This document shows positions 24,232 through 31,930 of a stretch of 42,338 bases of DNA, one piece after another; the stretch's first letter is position 1, and every line of letters begins with the position of its first letter. Under the pieces are notes generated by a model. It was given only the letters and a program-made list of their open reading frames with translations, was not told the origin of the DNA and did no database searches. Origin of the DNA: Phenylobacterium sp. (GTDB taxonomy: Bacteria; Pseudomonadota; Alphaproteobacteria; Caulobacterales; Caulobacteraceae). Made by a program: the position numbers and the translations under genes. The stretch is taken from the NCBI RefSeq assembly GCF_030646615.1, contig NZ_JAUSLG010000050.1:1-42338 (forward strand), given 5' to 3'.

Positions 24232-25884
24232 ATGGCGCGGAAAATCTGGCTCGGCCTTGCGGCGGCGCTCGTCGTCGTGGTCGCCCTCGGAGCGGCCAAC
24301 TACAAGTCCATCCTCCTCTTCCTGGTGGGCAATCTGGGCAAGCAGGAGATCGCCGCCAACCAGGAGATCATCTGGGATCGAGGCCCGGCCCAGGCGGTGG
24401 GCGGGGAGCGCCCGCCGAACGTCATCGTCATCCTGGCTGACGACCTGGGGATCAACGACATCAGCACCTTCGGCGGCGGGATCGCCGGGGGTCTGGTGCA
24501 GACGCCGCATATCGACGCCCTGGCCGCCCGGGGCGCCAACCTGACCCAGGCCTATGCGGGCCAGGCGACCTGCGCGCCGTCCCGGGCCATGATCATGACC
24601 GGACGCTACGCCACCCGGCACGGGTTCGAGTTCACCCCGACCCCCGACGGCATGACCCGCATTCTCCCGCTGTTCTACAATGACGGCTCGCGGCCCCATC
24701 CCATGCTGCGGGACGCCGAACGGGCCCGCGAGATGCCGCCCATGGTCGAGCAGGGCCTGCCAGGCAGCGAGATCACCCTGGCCGAGGTGCTCAAGGCCCG
24801 CGGCTACCACACGGTCCACATCGGCAAGTGGCACCTGGGCGACACCGAGGAGTTCAGCGCCAACGCCCAGGGCTTCGATGAAAGCCTGCTGATGGCCAGC
24901 GGCCTCTATCTGCCCGAGAACGACCCTAATGTGGTCAACGCCAAGGTGGACTTCGACCCGATCGACAAGTTCCTCTGGGCGCGGATGCAGGCGGCCGCCA
25001 AGTTCAACGGCGGGCCGATGTTCGCCCCGCGGGGCTATCTCACCGACTATTACACCGAGGAGTCGGTGAAGGTGATCGAGGCCAACCGCAACCGCCCCTT
25101 CCTGCTCTATCTGGCGCACTGGGGGATGCACACCCCGCTACAGGCCACCCGGGCCGACTATGACGCCCTGCCCCAGATCAAGGACCACCGCCTGCGGGTC
25201 TATGGCGCCATGATGCTGGCCCTGGACCGTAGCGTCGGTAAGATCATGGCCGCCCTCGAGGCCCAGGGCCTGGCGGACAACACCATCGTGGTCTTCACCA
25301 GCGACAATGGCGGGGCCGGCTATATCGGCCTGCCCGAGGTCAACCAGCCCTATCGCGGATGGAAGATGACCTTCTTCGAGGGCGGGCTGCGGACGCCGAT
25401 GTTCATCTCCTGGCCCGGCCGGATCGCCGCGAGCACGGTGCTACGCGATCCGGTGGCCCATATCGATCTGATGCCGACCCTGGCGGCGGCGGCCGGCGCG
25501 CAGACGCCGACCGACCGGGTGATCGACGGGGTGGACCTGACGCCCTGGCTCACCGGCGCGAGCCCTGGCCGGGCGCCGCACGACACCCTGTTCTGGCAGA
25601 GCGGCTATTACCGGGCCGTCCTGCACAAGGGCTGGAAGCTGCAGACCTCTGACCTGCCCAAGAAGGACTGGCTCTACAACCTGGCGGTCGATCCCACGGA
25701 GCAGACCAATCTGGCGCAGGCCAATCCCCAGAAGGTGGCGGAGCTGAAGGCCCTGCTGGCGGCCCATCAGGCGGCCGGGCGCGGGCCCTTGTTCCCCAAT
25801 GTCGGTTCGGTGCCCGTCATGGTCGACAAGACCCTTGGCGATCCCGCCACCGAGGCCGACGAATTCGTCTACTGGCCCGGATGA
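24232..25884 (+). CDS. Membrane-anchored or exported sulfatase (arylsulfatase type)
   Basis: 550-residue Cys-type sulfatase. The N-terminus MARKIWLGLAAALVVVVALGA is a signal peptide or anchor. PPNVIVILADDLGIND gives the metal-binding Asp pair and CAPSRAMIMTGRYATRHGFE the formylglycine motif. HIGKWHLGDTEEF, LAHWGMHTPL and VVFTSDNGGAGYIG (metal Asp-Asn) follow, then GGLRTPMFISWPGRI and a C-terminal WKLQTSDLPKKDWLYNLAVDP. It hydrolyses a sulfate ester in the periplasm; the substrate is not deducible. ATG 24232 has GGAGG upstream; a longer reading frame from 24094 runs through the promoter and operator. Its stop overlaps a 45-codon ORF (ATGA). Confidence 0.9.
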   Translation: MARKIWLGLAAALVVVVALGAANYKSILLFLVGNLGKQEIAANQEIIWDRGPAQAVGGERPPNVIVILADDLGINDISTFGGGIAGGLVQTPHIDALAARGANLTQAYAGQATCAPSRAMIMTGRYATRHGFEFTPTPDGMTRILPLFYNDGSRPHPMLRDAERAREMPPMVEQGLPGSEITLAEVLKARGYHTVHIGKWHLGDTEEFSANAQGFDESLLMASGLYLPENDPNVVNAKVDFDPIDKFLWARMQAAAKFNGGPMFAPRGYLTDYYTEESVKVIEANRNRPFLLYLAHWGMHTPLQATRADYDALPQIKDHRLRVYGAMMLALDRSVGKIMAALEAQGLADNTIVVFTSDNGGAGYIGLPEVNQPYRGWKMTFFEGGLRTPMFISWPGRIAASTVLRDPVAHIDLMPTLAAAAGAQTPTDRVIDGVDLTPWLTGASPGRAPHDTLFWQSGYYRAVLHKGWKLQTSDLPKKDWLYNLAVDPTEQTNLAQANPQKVAELKALLAAHQAAGRGPLFPNVGSVPVMVDKTLGDPATEADEFVYWPG

Positions 25885-26018
25885 TGGGCCAGCCCCACCC
25901 TCCCCGGATCACCGCCGACGGCGTCGCCTATCTGCGCACGGCCGAGGCGGCCTTCGCCGCAGTGGCGCGCCGCCCTTCAGACCTGGATCTGTTCCTGCAG
26001 CGACGGGGCGCGGCCTAG
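25881..26018 (+). CDS. Small 45-residue ORF overlapping the sulfatase stop
   Basis: Starts at an ATG that overlaps the sulfatase TGA (ATGA) and ends in TAG at 26016. The product begins MMGQPHPPRITADGVAYLRT and ends LDLFLQRRGAA, with host-like codon use and no signal or membrane segment. The stretch LRTAEAAFAAVARRP faintly resembles the N-terminus of haloalkane dehalogenases (LRTPDARFEGLPNFP in the neighbour at 27216-28115), so it could be a decayed fragment. It could also be a real coupled small protein. No family is recognised. Confidence 0.4.
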   Translation: MMGQPHPPRITADGVAYLRTAEAAFAAVARRPSDLDLFLQRRGAA

Positions 26019-26033
26019 CCGCCGAGAACTCTT

Positions 26034-27116
26034 TCAGGCGAGGCTGGCGATCAATCCGACCGTGGGCGGCGTTCGGCCCGCGACAAGATCGCTCATCGCC
26101 GCACGCACGGCGTCTGGGCCGGAAACATGGCGCAGGGACAGGCTCCCCTTCAGCTCCTCGACCATCCGCATGGTCTCCGCCTGGATGCGGCGCTGGATGA
26201 CGCCGGGTCCAAGATCGCCGTCGCGCTTGGCGATATGGGCCGGGATGAAGATGAAGTCGTGGGAGGGCGCGCCCTCCACCTTGCCGGTGGAGCGGGGTTG
26301 ATCCCAATGGGTGAGGCCCACCGCGCAGCTGAGCTTCAGCTGCGGACCGAACCGGCGGTGGACGGCGCCGATGACCGCCCCGTCGCCGGCCATGTCGATA
26401 AAGGCCGAGGCGACCGCGCCGTCGAGGCTGTCAATGTCCCCATAGGCGACCACCTGGTCGCAGAGGCCGAGCCCCTCGACGAAGGCTAGATTGCCCGGCG
26501 AGGTCAGGCCGATCACCCGGGGCCGCGGCGCCGGATGGCGGGCCAGCATGTTGAGCAGGCCGATGGCCGTCTTGGACGAGGCGCTGCCCACCAGCACCTG
26601 TTCGGCGCCGAAGACGCCGTTATCGATCAGATAGTCATAGAGCAGATAGCCGGTGCCCAGCAGCGGCAGGAGCAGGCACCGCTCGTCCTCGAGGGCCGTC
26701 ATGGCCTCAGGCTCGCCCGTGGTCCGCTGGTAGTGATTGTAGAAGGCCGGCAGCTCCGCGCGATGGGCCGCTGAATCCACAAAGCCCCGCGGTCCGACCG
26801 CATCCGGGGCCAGGACGACGTGGGAGGCGGTGGGAAAGAAGCCATAGATCCGCTCGCCCACGGCCAGATCGGGATGGCCCGAGGCGACCACATCGGCGAA
26901 CCCCCAGACCGGGACGAGGCCCCAGGGCTCGGGCGCCGGGAAGTATCCCCAATAGCCGATGGTGGCGCCCGACAGGGCGTAGCTGACATTGTTGGCGGTC
27001 AGAGCGAACCGGTCGATGGCCAGCAGCACCTCGCCCTCGGCCAGTTCGGGGACCGGCAGCTCCACAACACGGCTTTCGGTCAGCGCGTCGCGCCGGAGTT
27101 GGAGTTGGATGATCAT
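26034..27116 (-). CDS. DUF2855 family, MDR-like protein
   Basis: 360-residue protein with the medium-chain dehydrogenase/reductase layout. The N-terminal part is RVVELPVPELAEGEVLLAIDRFALTANNVSYA, then VWGFADVVASGHPDLAVGERIYGFFPTASH. A Rossmann-like part reads EQVLVGSASSKTAIGLLNMLA and RVIGLTSPGNLAFVEGLGLCDQVVAYGDI. The nucleotide loop is atypical (SASSKTA) and the zinc ligands of classical alcohol dehydrogenases are absent. These fit DUF2855, which has no known reaction. ATG 27116 follows GGAAGGGGG. It is probably the third gene of the operon headed by the frameshifted gene and the haloalkane dehalogenase, about 100 bases downstream of the latter. Confidence 0.8.
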   Translation of the reverse strand: MIIQLQLRRDALTESRVVELPVPELAEGEVLLAIDRFALTANNVSYALSGATIGYWGYFPAPEPWGLVPVWGFADVVASGHPDLAVGERIYGFFPTASHVVLAPDAVGPRGFVDSAAHRAELPAFYNHYQRTTGEPEAMTALEDERCLLLPLLGTGYLLYDYLIDNGVFGAEQVLVGSASSKTAIGLLNMLARHPAPRPRVIGLTSPGNLAFVEGLGLCDQVVAYGDIDSLDGAVASAFIDMAGDGAVIGAVHRRFGPQLKLSCAVGLTHWDQPRSTGKVEGAPSHDFIFIPAHIAKRDGDLGPGVIQRRIQAETMRMVEELKGSLSLRHVSGPDAVRAAMSDLVAGRTPPTVGLIASLA

Positions 27117-27215
27117 GGCGACGCCCCCTTCCGCCCGCATCGGGAGAGGACCAAGAAGACCACGGCCAGAAGGACCTGGGCAACCCGCGGGGAGCCGCAG
27201 GCCGGCCAGATCCGC

Positions 27216-28115
27216 CTAGTTGACCGCCAGGAAGGCCGTGACGGCGGCCACCAGTTGGTCCGGGGCGTCCTCCTGGATGAAATGGCCGGCCCCGGGGATG
27301 ATCTGGTGCTTCTGGCCCTTGGCGCCGGGGATGCTCGCCTGGGCGCGGACCTCCCAGCCCTTGGCCACGGGGTCCAGCTCGCCAAACAGGGTCAGGAACG
27401 GCTTGTCGAAGCGGCAGAGCTTCTCCCAGGCGGCCTTGTTCAGGGGAACGCCGGGATTGTCCGGCTGGACGGCGATCAGCAGGGGGAAGGAGATCAGGCC
27501 CCACTCGTAGTCCGAGGATGGGAAGGGGGCGAGATAGGCCGCCCGCTCGGCCGCGCTGAGCTTGTTCTCCATCCCCTGGTCGAGCATGGGCCAGGGGAAG
27601 GCGGTGGCGGCGTTCATCATGCCGACCCACATCTTCATGAAGTCGCTCTCGCCCTCGCCGATGGGCAGGCCGGTATTGGCCGCCACCACCCGGTCGAACC
27701 GCTCAGGGTTCTCGGCCACCAGATAGAGGCCGATGGTGCCGCCCCAGTCCTGGCAGAAGAGCGTGATGTGGCGCAGGTCCATGGCGGTGAGCCACTTGCC
27801 CATCCAGTCGTAGTGGCGGGCCAGGGTGTAGTCTTCCTTGGCGGCCGGCTTGTCCGACCGGCCGCAACCCACCAGGTCCACGGCAATCACCCGGCGTCCG
27901 GTGGCCAGCAGGCCCGGGATCATCTTGCGATAGAGATAGGCCCAGGTGGGATTGCCATGCATGAGCAGGATCGGCTCGGCGTCCCTCGGCCCTTCGTCCA
28001 CATAGTGGATGCGGATATCGGTCCCGTCATCATCCTGGATGGTGAGGTAGTGCGGCGCCCACGGGAAATTGGGCAGGCCTTCGAAGCGCGCGTCGGGGGT
28101 GCGCAGAACGTTCAT
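27216..28115 (-). CDS. Haloalkane dehalogenase
   Basis: 299-residue alpha/beta hydrolase that cleaves carbon-halogen bonds by nucleophilic attack, releasing alcohol and halide. The N-terminus MNVLRTPDARFEGLPNFPWAPHYL is the haloalkane dehalogenase signature. LLMHGNPTWAYLYRKM supplies the oxyanion/halide Asn and Trp region. The nucleophile is the Asp of LFCQDWGG, whose next Trp is a halide ligand; FGELDP provides the acid and GAGHFIQED the catalytic His. The signatures favour the DhlA/DhmA subfamily, but the exact subfamily is uncertain. No signal peptide, so cytoplasmic. It starts 25 bases after the frameshifted DUF1330-like gene, with GGAG upstream, so it should share the promoter at site 4. 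Confidence 0.88.
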   Translation of the reverse strand: MNVLRTPDARFEGLPNFPWAPHYLTIQDDDGTDIRIHYVDEGPRDAEPILLMHGNPTWAYLYRKMIPGLLATGRRVIAVDLVGCGRSDKPAAKEDYTLARHYDWMGKWLTAMDLRHITLFCQDWGGTIGLYLVAENPERFDRVVAANTGLPIGEGESDFMKMWVGMMNAATAFPWPMLDQGMENKLSAAERAAYLAPFPSSDYEWGLISFPLLIAVQPDNPGVPLNKAAWEKLCRFDKPFLTLFGELDPVAKGWEVRAQASIPGAKGQKHQIIPGAGHFIQEDAPDQLVAAVTAFLAVN

Positions 28116-28140
28116 GGCGGTCTCCAGGAGCTGGCCGGCC

Positions 28141-28805
28141 TCAACCGGCCAGGATCGGGGTCGAGTTCAGCTGGGCGTGAAGGATGGCGAGGTGGCCAAG
28201 CGCCGCGGCCAGGGCGAGCGTCAGGGGGACCCAGACCTTGGGCCCTGCCAGGGTCATGATCTGGGGCTGGGTCGGGAAGGAATAGGTCTGCGGCATGGCC
28301 GCGAACTTGAACTCATGGGCGCCTGCGAACCGGGGATCGACCACCAGGGCGGCCAGGTCGCGGCGGCTGCGGTAGCGCATATAGCCGATGATCGACCAAC
28401 CGGGGTCGGCCTCCACCCCCAGGCGTCGAAATAGCCGCCGATCTTGCGCGCCGCGATGGCCGGGTGGCCGCCCCGGGCGAACAGGGCCGGCAGGAACATG
28501 CGGGTATAGCCTTCCATCACCTGCCGGGCCGGCCGGGGCTGGCCGCTGACGGGATCTGGAATGTCGCCTGGGGCGATCCGCACCAGGTTGAGCATGAAGA
28601 ACTCCCGGCCGTCGTCGGCCTCCAGGAAGCTCTGCAGGGTCGCCAGGTCGTTTCGCCCGTCCATCTCCAGGCCCGTGGCGATGAGCTCGGCCAGGGCCGA
28701 CTGGACCTCGGCCTTGGACAGGGGACCGCGCCAGTTGACGTACCAGGCCAGAAACAGGGCGTAGGCCAGGAGGGCGAGGCCCCAAGGCGCCATCCAGATC
28801 GCCAT
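28141..28805 (-). pseudogene. Frameshifted DUF1330-like membrane protein
   Basis: Two overlapping reading frames together make one plausible protein of about 221 residues. The first frame gives an N-terminal helix (MAPWGLALLAYALFLAWYVNW), then FFMLNLVRIAPG and GGHPAIAARKIGGYFDAWG. The second resumes with VEADPGWSIIGYMRYRSRRDLAALVVDPRF, AMPQTYSFPTQP and a C-terminal helix. The pattern resembles DUF1330-like dimeric alpha/beta-barrel proteins. The break is at a C5 tract on the plus strand (28416-28420; G5 in the message), where six would restore the frame. It may be a sequencing error, a recent mutation or slippage. ATG 28805 has AGGAG ten bases upstream. First gene of the dehalogenase operon. 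Confidence 0.65.
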
Positions 28806-28822
28806 CAAACCCGCGCTCCTTA

Positions 28823-28839
28823 TGACACGAACAATGTCA
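28823..28839. promoter_or_regulatory. Locus operator site 4 (dehalogenase operon promoter)
   Basis: On the minus strand TGACA-TTGTTCG-TGTCA, a perfect 5-bp-arm inverted repeat (6-bp with flanks, 28822-28840). It directly abuts a good promoter: TTGCCA (28861-28866), 16 bases, TACAAT (28839-28844). The operator would cover the transcription start. Confidence 0.6.
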
Positions 28840-28887
28840 TTGTATTCGCAAGCCCTGCCTTGGCAACACCATCTTGCCGACGCCAGG

Positions 28888-29982
28888 TCAGCGCTGAGCG
28901 CTCATCCGGCGGCCCTGGCGCACCTGGTCGCTCCCCGCTGGCAGGGAGATCAGGTCCCCGTCACGGCCGACCTTCAGCCGACCGGAGAACTGCTGGCGGG
29001 CCTCCCCCAGGAAGGGACCTTCCAGGGCGGCGATCGGCAGGGGCGGCACGATGTGGTTGAGCAGCAGGAACTTGACCCCGGCCCGTTCGGCGAGCTGGGC
29101 GGCCTGTTCCGGCGTGGTGTGATAATCGGTGATGTCCCCGAAGATCTGGGCGAGGTTGGCGCGCCCCGCGGCCTCGGCCGCCGCGCGCTGCCGGTTCACC
29201 AGATCGAGGGACAGGGCCTCGTGGACCAGCAGGTCGGCGCCCCGGGCCTGGGCCTCCACCACCGGCGAAGGCGTGGTGTCGCCGCTCAGGACGGCGCTGC
29301 GGCCCTTATAGTCGAACCTGTAGCCGACGGCGGGCTCGATGGGGTCGTGATCGACCCGGAAGGCGGTGATCTTCAGGTCGGGCTCGTCGAGGATGACCAG
29401 GCTCGTCTGGCCTTCAGGAATGGCGAAGGGTCGCGCAACCCCGCCATAGCCGGAGGGCGGCGTGACATCGGGTCCGTGGTGGGCGATCCGGTAGCCCCTG
29501 TCGAGGCTGTAGGCCTGGGCGAAGCCGGCCAGCACGGTCTCGACGCCCGGCGGGCCATAGACCGGCGTGGGGGCCGCCGCCGAACTGGACGCCCAGCGCT
29601 GCATCAGAAGCTCCCCCAGCCCGTCCATGTGATCGGAATGGAAGTGGCTGAGCAGGATGGCCTCAACCCGGGACGGCGGCAGGCCCATCAGGGTCAGGTT
29701 GCGGCTGGCGCCGGATCCGGCGTCGACAATGAACAGCCGCCGGCCGGCGATCACCGCGGTACAGGGGCCCGAGCGCGCGACGTCAGGCATGGGCGAGCCG
29801 GCGCCGCACAGGGCCACATGCAGGCCATCGGGCAGGTCGGCCAGGGGATCGGCCGCCATGTTCCGCGCCATCACCCGGTCCATGAGGGCGAGGGCTAGGG
29901 GGCCGCGGGCGAGCCACAGCCCTCCCCCGGCGACGAGGACCACAGCGAGAAGGATGAGGGCGAGCTTGGCAGGCCAGCGCAT
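28888..29982 (-). CDS. Membrane-anchored metallo-beta-lactamase-fold hydrolase
   Basis: 364-residue MBL-fold enzyme. Residues 5-25 form an N-terminal anchor (KLALILLAVVLVAGGGLWLA), so the catalytic domain is periplasmic. The metal motif is LLSHFHSDHMDGLGEL (HxHxDH). GYRFDYKGRSAVLSGDTTPSP supplies the metal-bridging Asp, DLLVHEALSLD follows, and LLLNHIVPP gives the last His. The pattern is that of the RNase Z/AtsA-type branch, which includes MBL arylsulfatases, so it could be another sulfate- or phosphate-ester hydrolase. ATG 29982 has GGAG seven bases upstream. It follows the formylglycine-generating enzyme gene by 30 bases in one operon. Confidence 0.85.
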   Translation of the reverse strand: MRWPAKLALILLAVVLVAGGGLWLARGPLALALMDRVMARNMAADPLADLPDGLHVALCGAGSPMPDVARSGPCTAVIAGRRLFIVDAGSGASRNLTLMGLPPSRVEAILLSHFHSDHMDGLGELLMQRWASSSAAAPTPVYGPPGVETVLAGFAQAYSLDRGYRIAHHGPDVTPPSGYGGVARPFAIPEGQTSLVILDEPDLKITAFRVDHDPIEPAVGYRFDYKGRSAVLSGDTTPSPVVEAQARGADLLVHEALSLDLVNRQRAAAEAAGRANLAQIFGDITDYHTTPEQAAQLAERAGVKFLLLNHIVPPLPIAALEGPFLGEARQQFSGRLKVGRDGDLISLPAGSDQVRQGRRMSAQR

Positions 29983-30012
29983 GGCGAGGCTCCGGGTTCA
30001 GTCTTGGCGGGA

Positions 30013-31074
30013 TCAGCCGGGCGCCGGCGCGGCGGGGACCCGCAGGACCGTCCGGAACCCCACATGGGAGGCGCCGCTGTCATGGGGCCCCGGCGCCCGG
30101 GCCGCCGGGCGATAGCGGAAGCAGAAGTTGTCGGCGCAGAGGAAGGAACCGCCCTTGATCACATGCTTGGGCTGGCCCGGCTCGTCAGGGTCCCGGGACA
30201 TGGCCCGGGAGGGTCCGCCCTGCTCCAGCACCGCGGCCGGGACGAGGCCGGGGCGATACCAGTCCGACGTCCATTCCCAGACATTGCCGGTGATGTCGTA
30301 GAGGCCGTGGCCATTGGCCGGAAAACAGCCCACCGGGGCGGGCCGCGCCTTGTGGCCGTCATCGCCGGTGTCGGCCACGGGGAAGACCCCCTGCCAGGTA
30401 TTGGCCAGCGGCGCGTCCCTGGGCGCCGGCTCATCGCCCCAGGCGTAGCGGGCGCCGTCAAGCCCGCCCCGGGCGGCGTATTCCCACTCCGCCTCGGTGG
30501 GCAGGTCGCGGCCGAGCCAGCGGGCATAGGCCAGGGCGTCCTCCCAGCCGATGTGCACCACCGGCCAGCTGTCCTTGCCGTCGATCGAGCTGGCCGGGCC
30601 CTCGGGATGGCGCCAGTCGGCGCCCGGTATGATCCGCCACCAGGCGGCCGGATCTCCCCCCGGGGCGCCGGCGCCCACGAAGACCAGCGAGGCCGGCCGC
30701 CGCTCTTCGGCCGACAGGCCCGGATAGGCCGCTTCCGGCAGGGGACGCTCGGCCTGGGTCACATAGCCGGTGGCTTCGACGAAGCGGGCGAAGGCCGCAT
30801 TGGTCACCTCGGTGCGATCGATCCAGAAGTCGCCCACCTGAACCTGCCGCGGCGGCCCCTCCTCGGCGTGCTCCGCCGCCGCCCCCATGACGAAGGTCCC
30901 ACCGGTCAGGCGCGCCATGCCCGCGGTCGGCGCCTGCGGGTCCGGAAGCTCTGGGGCCGCCAGGCAGGCCTGGGGCGCGGCGTCCGACCCCGCACAGGCC
31001 GCCAGGGCGCCCAGGCCAGGCAGCAGGATGCCGAGACGAACCCGCCCAAGGGCATGCATTACGCCGCGCCTCAT
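30013..31074 (-). CDS. Formylglycine-generating enzyme (SUMF1/FGE) with lipoprotein signal
   Basis: 353-residue FGE-sulfatase domain protein. FGE oxidises the Cys of C-x-P-S-R sites to formylglycine, the catalytic aldehyde of sulfatases. It has GGTFVMGAAAEHAEEGPPRQ, FWIDRTEVTNAAFARFVEATGYVT, DLPTEAEWEYAARGG, ITGNVWEWTSDWY and GGSFLCADNFCFRYRPAAR. Both catalytic cysteines (C-x4-C) are present, so an active enzyme is likely. The N-terminus (ILLPGLGALAACAGS) has a lipobox LAAC, so this copy seems exported and lipid-anchored, whereas most bacterial FGE act in the cytosol. First gene of an operon with the MBL hydrolase; operator site 3 and a promoter lie upstream. Confidence 0.9.
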   Translation of the reverse strand: MRRGVMHALGRVRLGILLPGLGALAACAGSDAAPQACLAAPELPDPQAPTAGMARLTGGTFVMGAAAEHAEEGPPRQVQVGDFWIDRTEVTNAAFARFVEATGYVTQAERPLPEAAYPGLSAEERRPASLVFVGAGAPGGDPAAWWRIIPGADWRHPEGPASSIDGKDSWPVVHIGWEDALAYARWLGRDLPTEAEWEYAARGGLDGARYAWGDEPAPRDAPLANTWQGVFPVADTGDDGHKARPAPVGCFPANGHGLYDITGNVWEWTSDWYRPGLVPAAVLEQGGPSRAMSRDPDEPGQPKHVIKGGSFLCADNFCFRYRPAARAPGPHDSGASHVGFRTVLRVPAAPAPG

Positions 31075-31124
31075 CGATGTCCCCTCCCCTCGCCGACAGG
31101 TTTCGGCGGCGTGAGATCTAGCAA

Positions 31125-31153
31125 ACTATTGGCATATATCGTGCTGATTTCAA
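31125..31153 (-). promoter_or_regulatory. FGE operon promoter with locus operator site 3 in its spacer
   Basis: On the minus strand TTGAAA (31148-31153), 17 bases, AATAGT (31125-31130). The operator, read on the plus strand as TGGCA-TATATCG-TGCTG (31130-31146), fills the spacer between -35 and -10, a standard repressor arrangement. It is between the FGE gene and the divergent TetR gene and may also affect the latter. Confidence 0.62.
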
Positions 31154-31266
31154 GGGTGATATGGATCTGCCCGCAAAGGGGCGGCCTTTGGGCAGGCGGC
31201 GCATCCGACTCGCCCCTGACGCGTGAAGCGCTGGCGCCTTCGCCCGCTGCGTTCTAAGCAGCGATC

Positions 31267-31911
31267 ATGACCGGGTCCAAGTCTTCAGCCGTCAGCACAC
31301 CGCGCAAGAAGGCCGGCGTCGCCACCACGCCCGCGCCGGCACAGGACGCCGACGGCCGCCGTCGACGGTCCCAGGACAGCCGGGCGCGCATCGTCCAGGC
31401 GATGCTGGAATTGGTCTATGCCGGAGAGACCTCTCCGCCGGCCGAACTGGTGGCCGACCGGGCCAAGGTCGGCCTGCGCACGGTGTTCCGGCACTTCAAC
31501 GAGATGGACAGCCTCTATCGCGAAATGTCGGCGGTGATCGGGGCCGAGCTGCAGGCTGTCATCGCCCAGCCCTTCAAGGCCGAGGACTGGCGCGGCCGGG
31601 TCGTGGAACTGGTCCAGCGCCGGGCGAGCGCCTATGAGCGGATCGCGCCCTTCCGCCGGGCCGCCGACGTGCATCGCCTGCGCTCGCATGTGCTGGAGGC
31701 CGACCACGCCCGGTTCGTCGCCCTGGCGCGGGAGATCCTGCAGCGGGAACTGCCGGCCGACGCCGCCCGCGACAAGGCCCGCTTCGAAGCCCTCGACATG
31801 CTGCTGAGCTTCGAGGCCTGGGCCCGTCTGCGCCGCGATCAGGGCCTTTCCGCCAAACGGACGGTTGAGGCCCTGGAACTGGCCGTCGCCGCCCTGGTGG
31901 ATCCGATCTGA
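31267..31911 (+). CDS. TetR/AcrR-family transcriptional regulator
   Basis: 214-residue regulator with a disordered basic N-terminus (about 40 residues). A TetR helix-turn-helix follows: SRARIVQAMLELVYAGETSPPAELVADRAKVGLRTVFRHFNEMDSLYREM, split here across about residues 38-88 (key parts VADRAKVGLRTVFRHF). The C-terminal helical ligand domain (VVELVQRRASAYERIAPFRRAA and later) is divergent, as expected. It is divergent from the FGE operon and is the only regulator in the locus, so it is the best candidate to bind the four TGGCA-N7-TGCCA sites. The inducer is unknown. It converges on the TonB receptor gene. Confidence 0.88.
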   Translation: MTGSKSSAVSTPRKKAGVATTPAPAQDADGRRRRSQDSRARIVQAMLELVYAGETSPPAELVADRAKVGLRTVFRHFNEMDSLYREMSAVIGAELQAVIAQPFKAEDWRGRVVELVQRRASAYERIAPFRRAADVHRLRSHVLEADHARFVALAREILQRELPADAARDKARFEALDMLLSFEAWARLRRDQGLSAKRTVEALELAVAALVDPI

Positions 31912-31930
31912 GCCTCGCCGCCCGGAGCTG

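Noticed and set aside
27117..27185. Hydrophobic peptide frame between the dehalogenase and DUF2855 genes
   Set aside because: The frame reads like a membrane helix (AQVLLAVVFLVLS) but has no credible start codon or ribosome site; probably chance.
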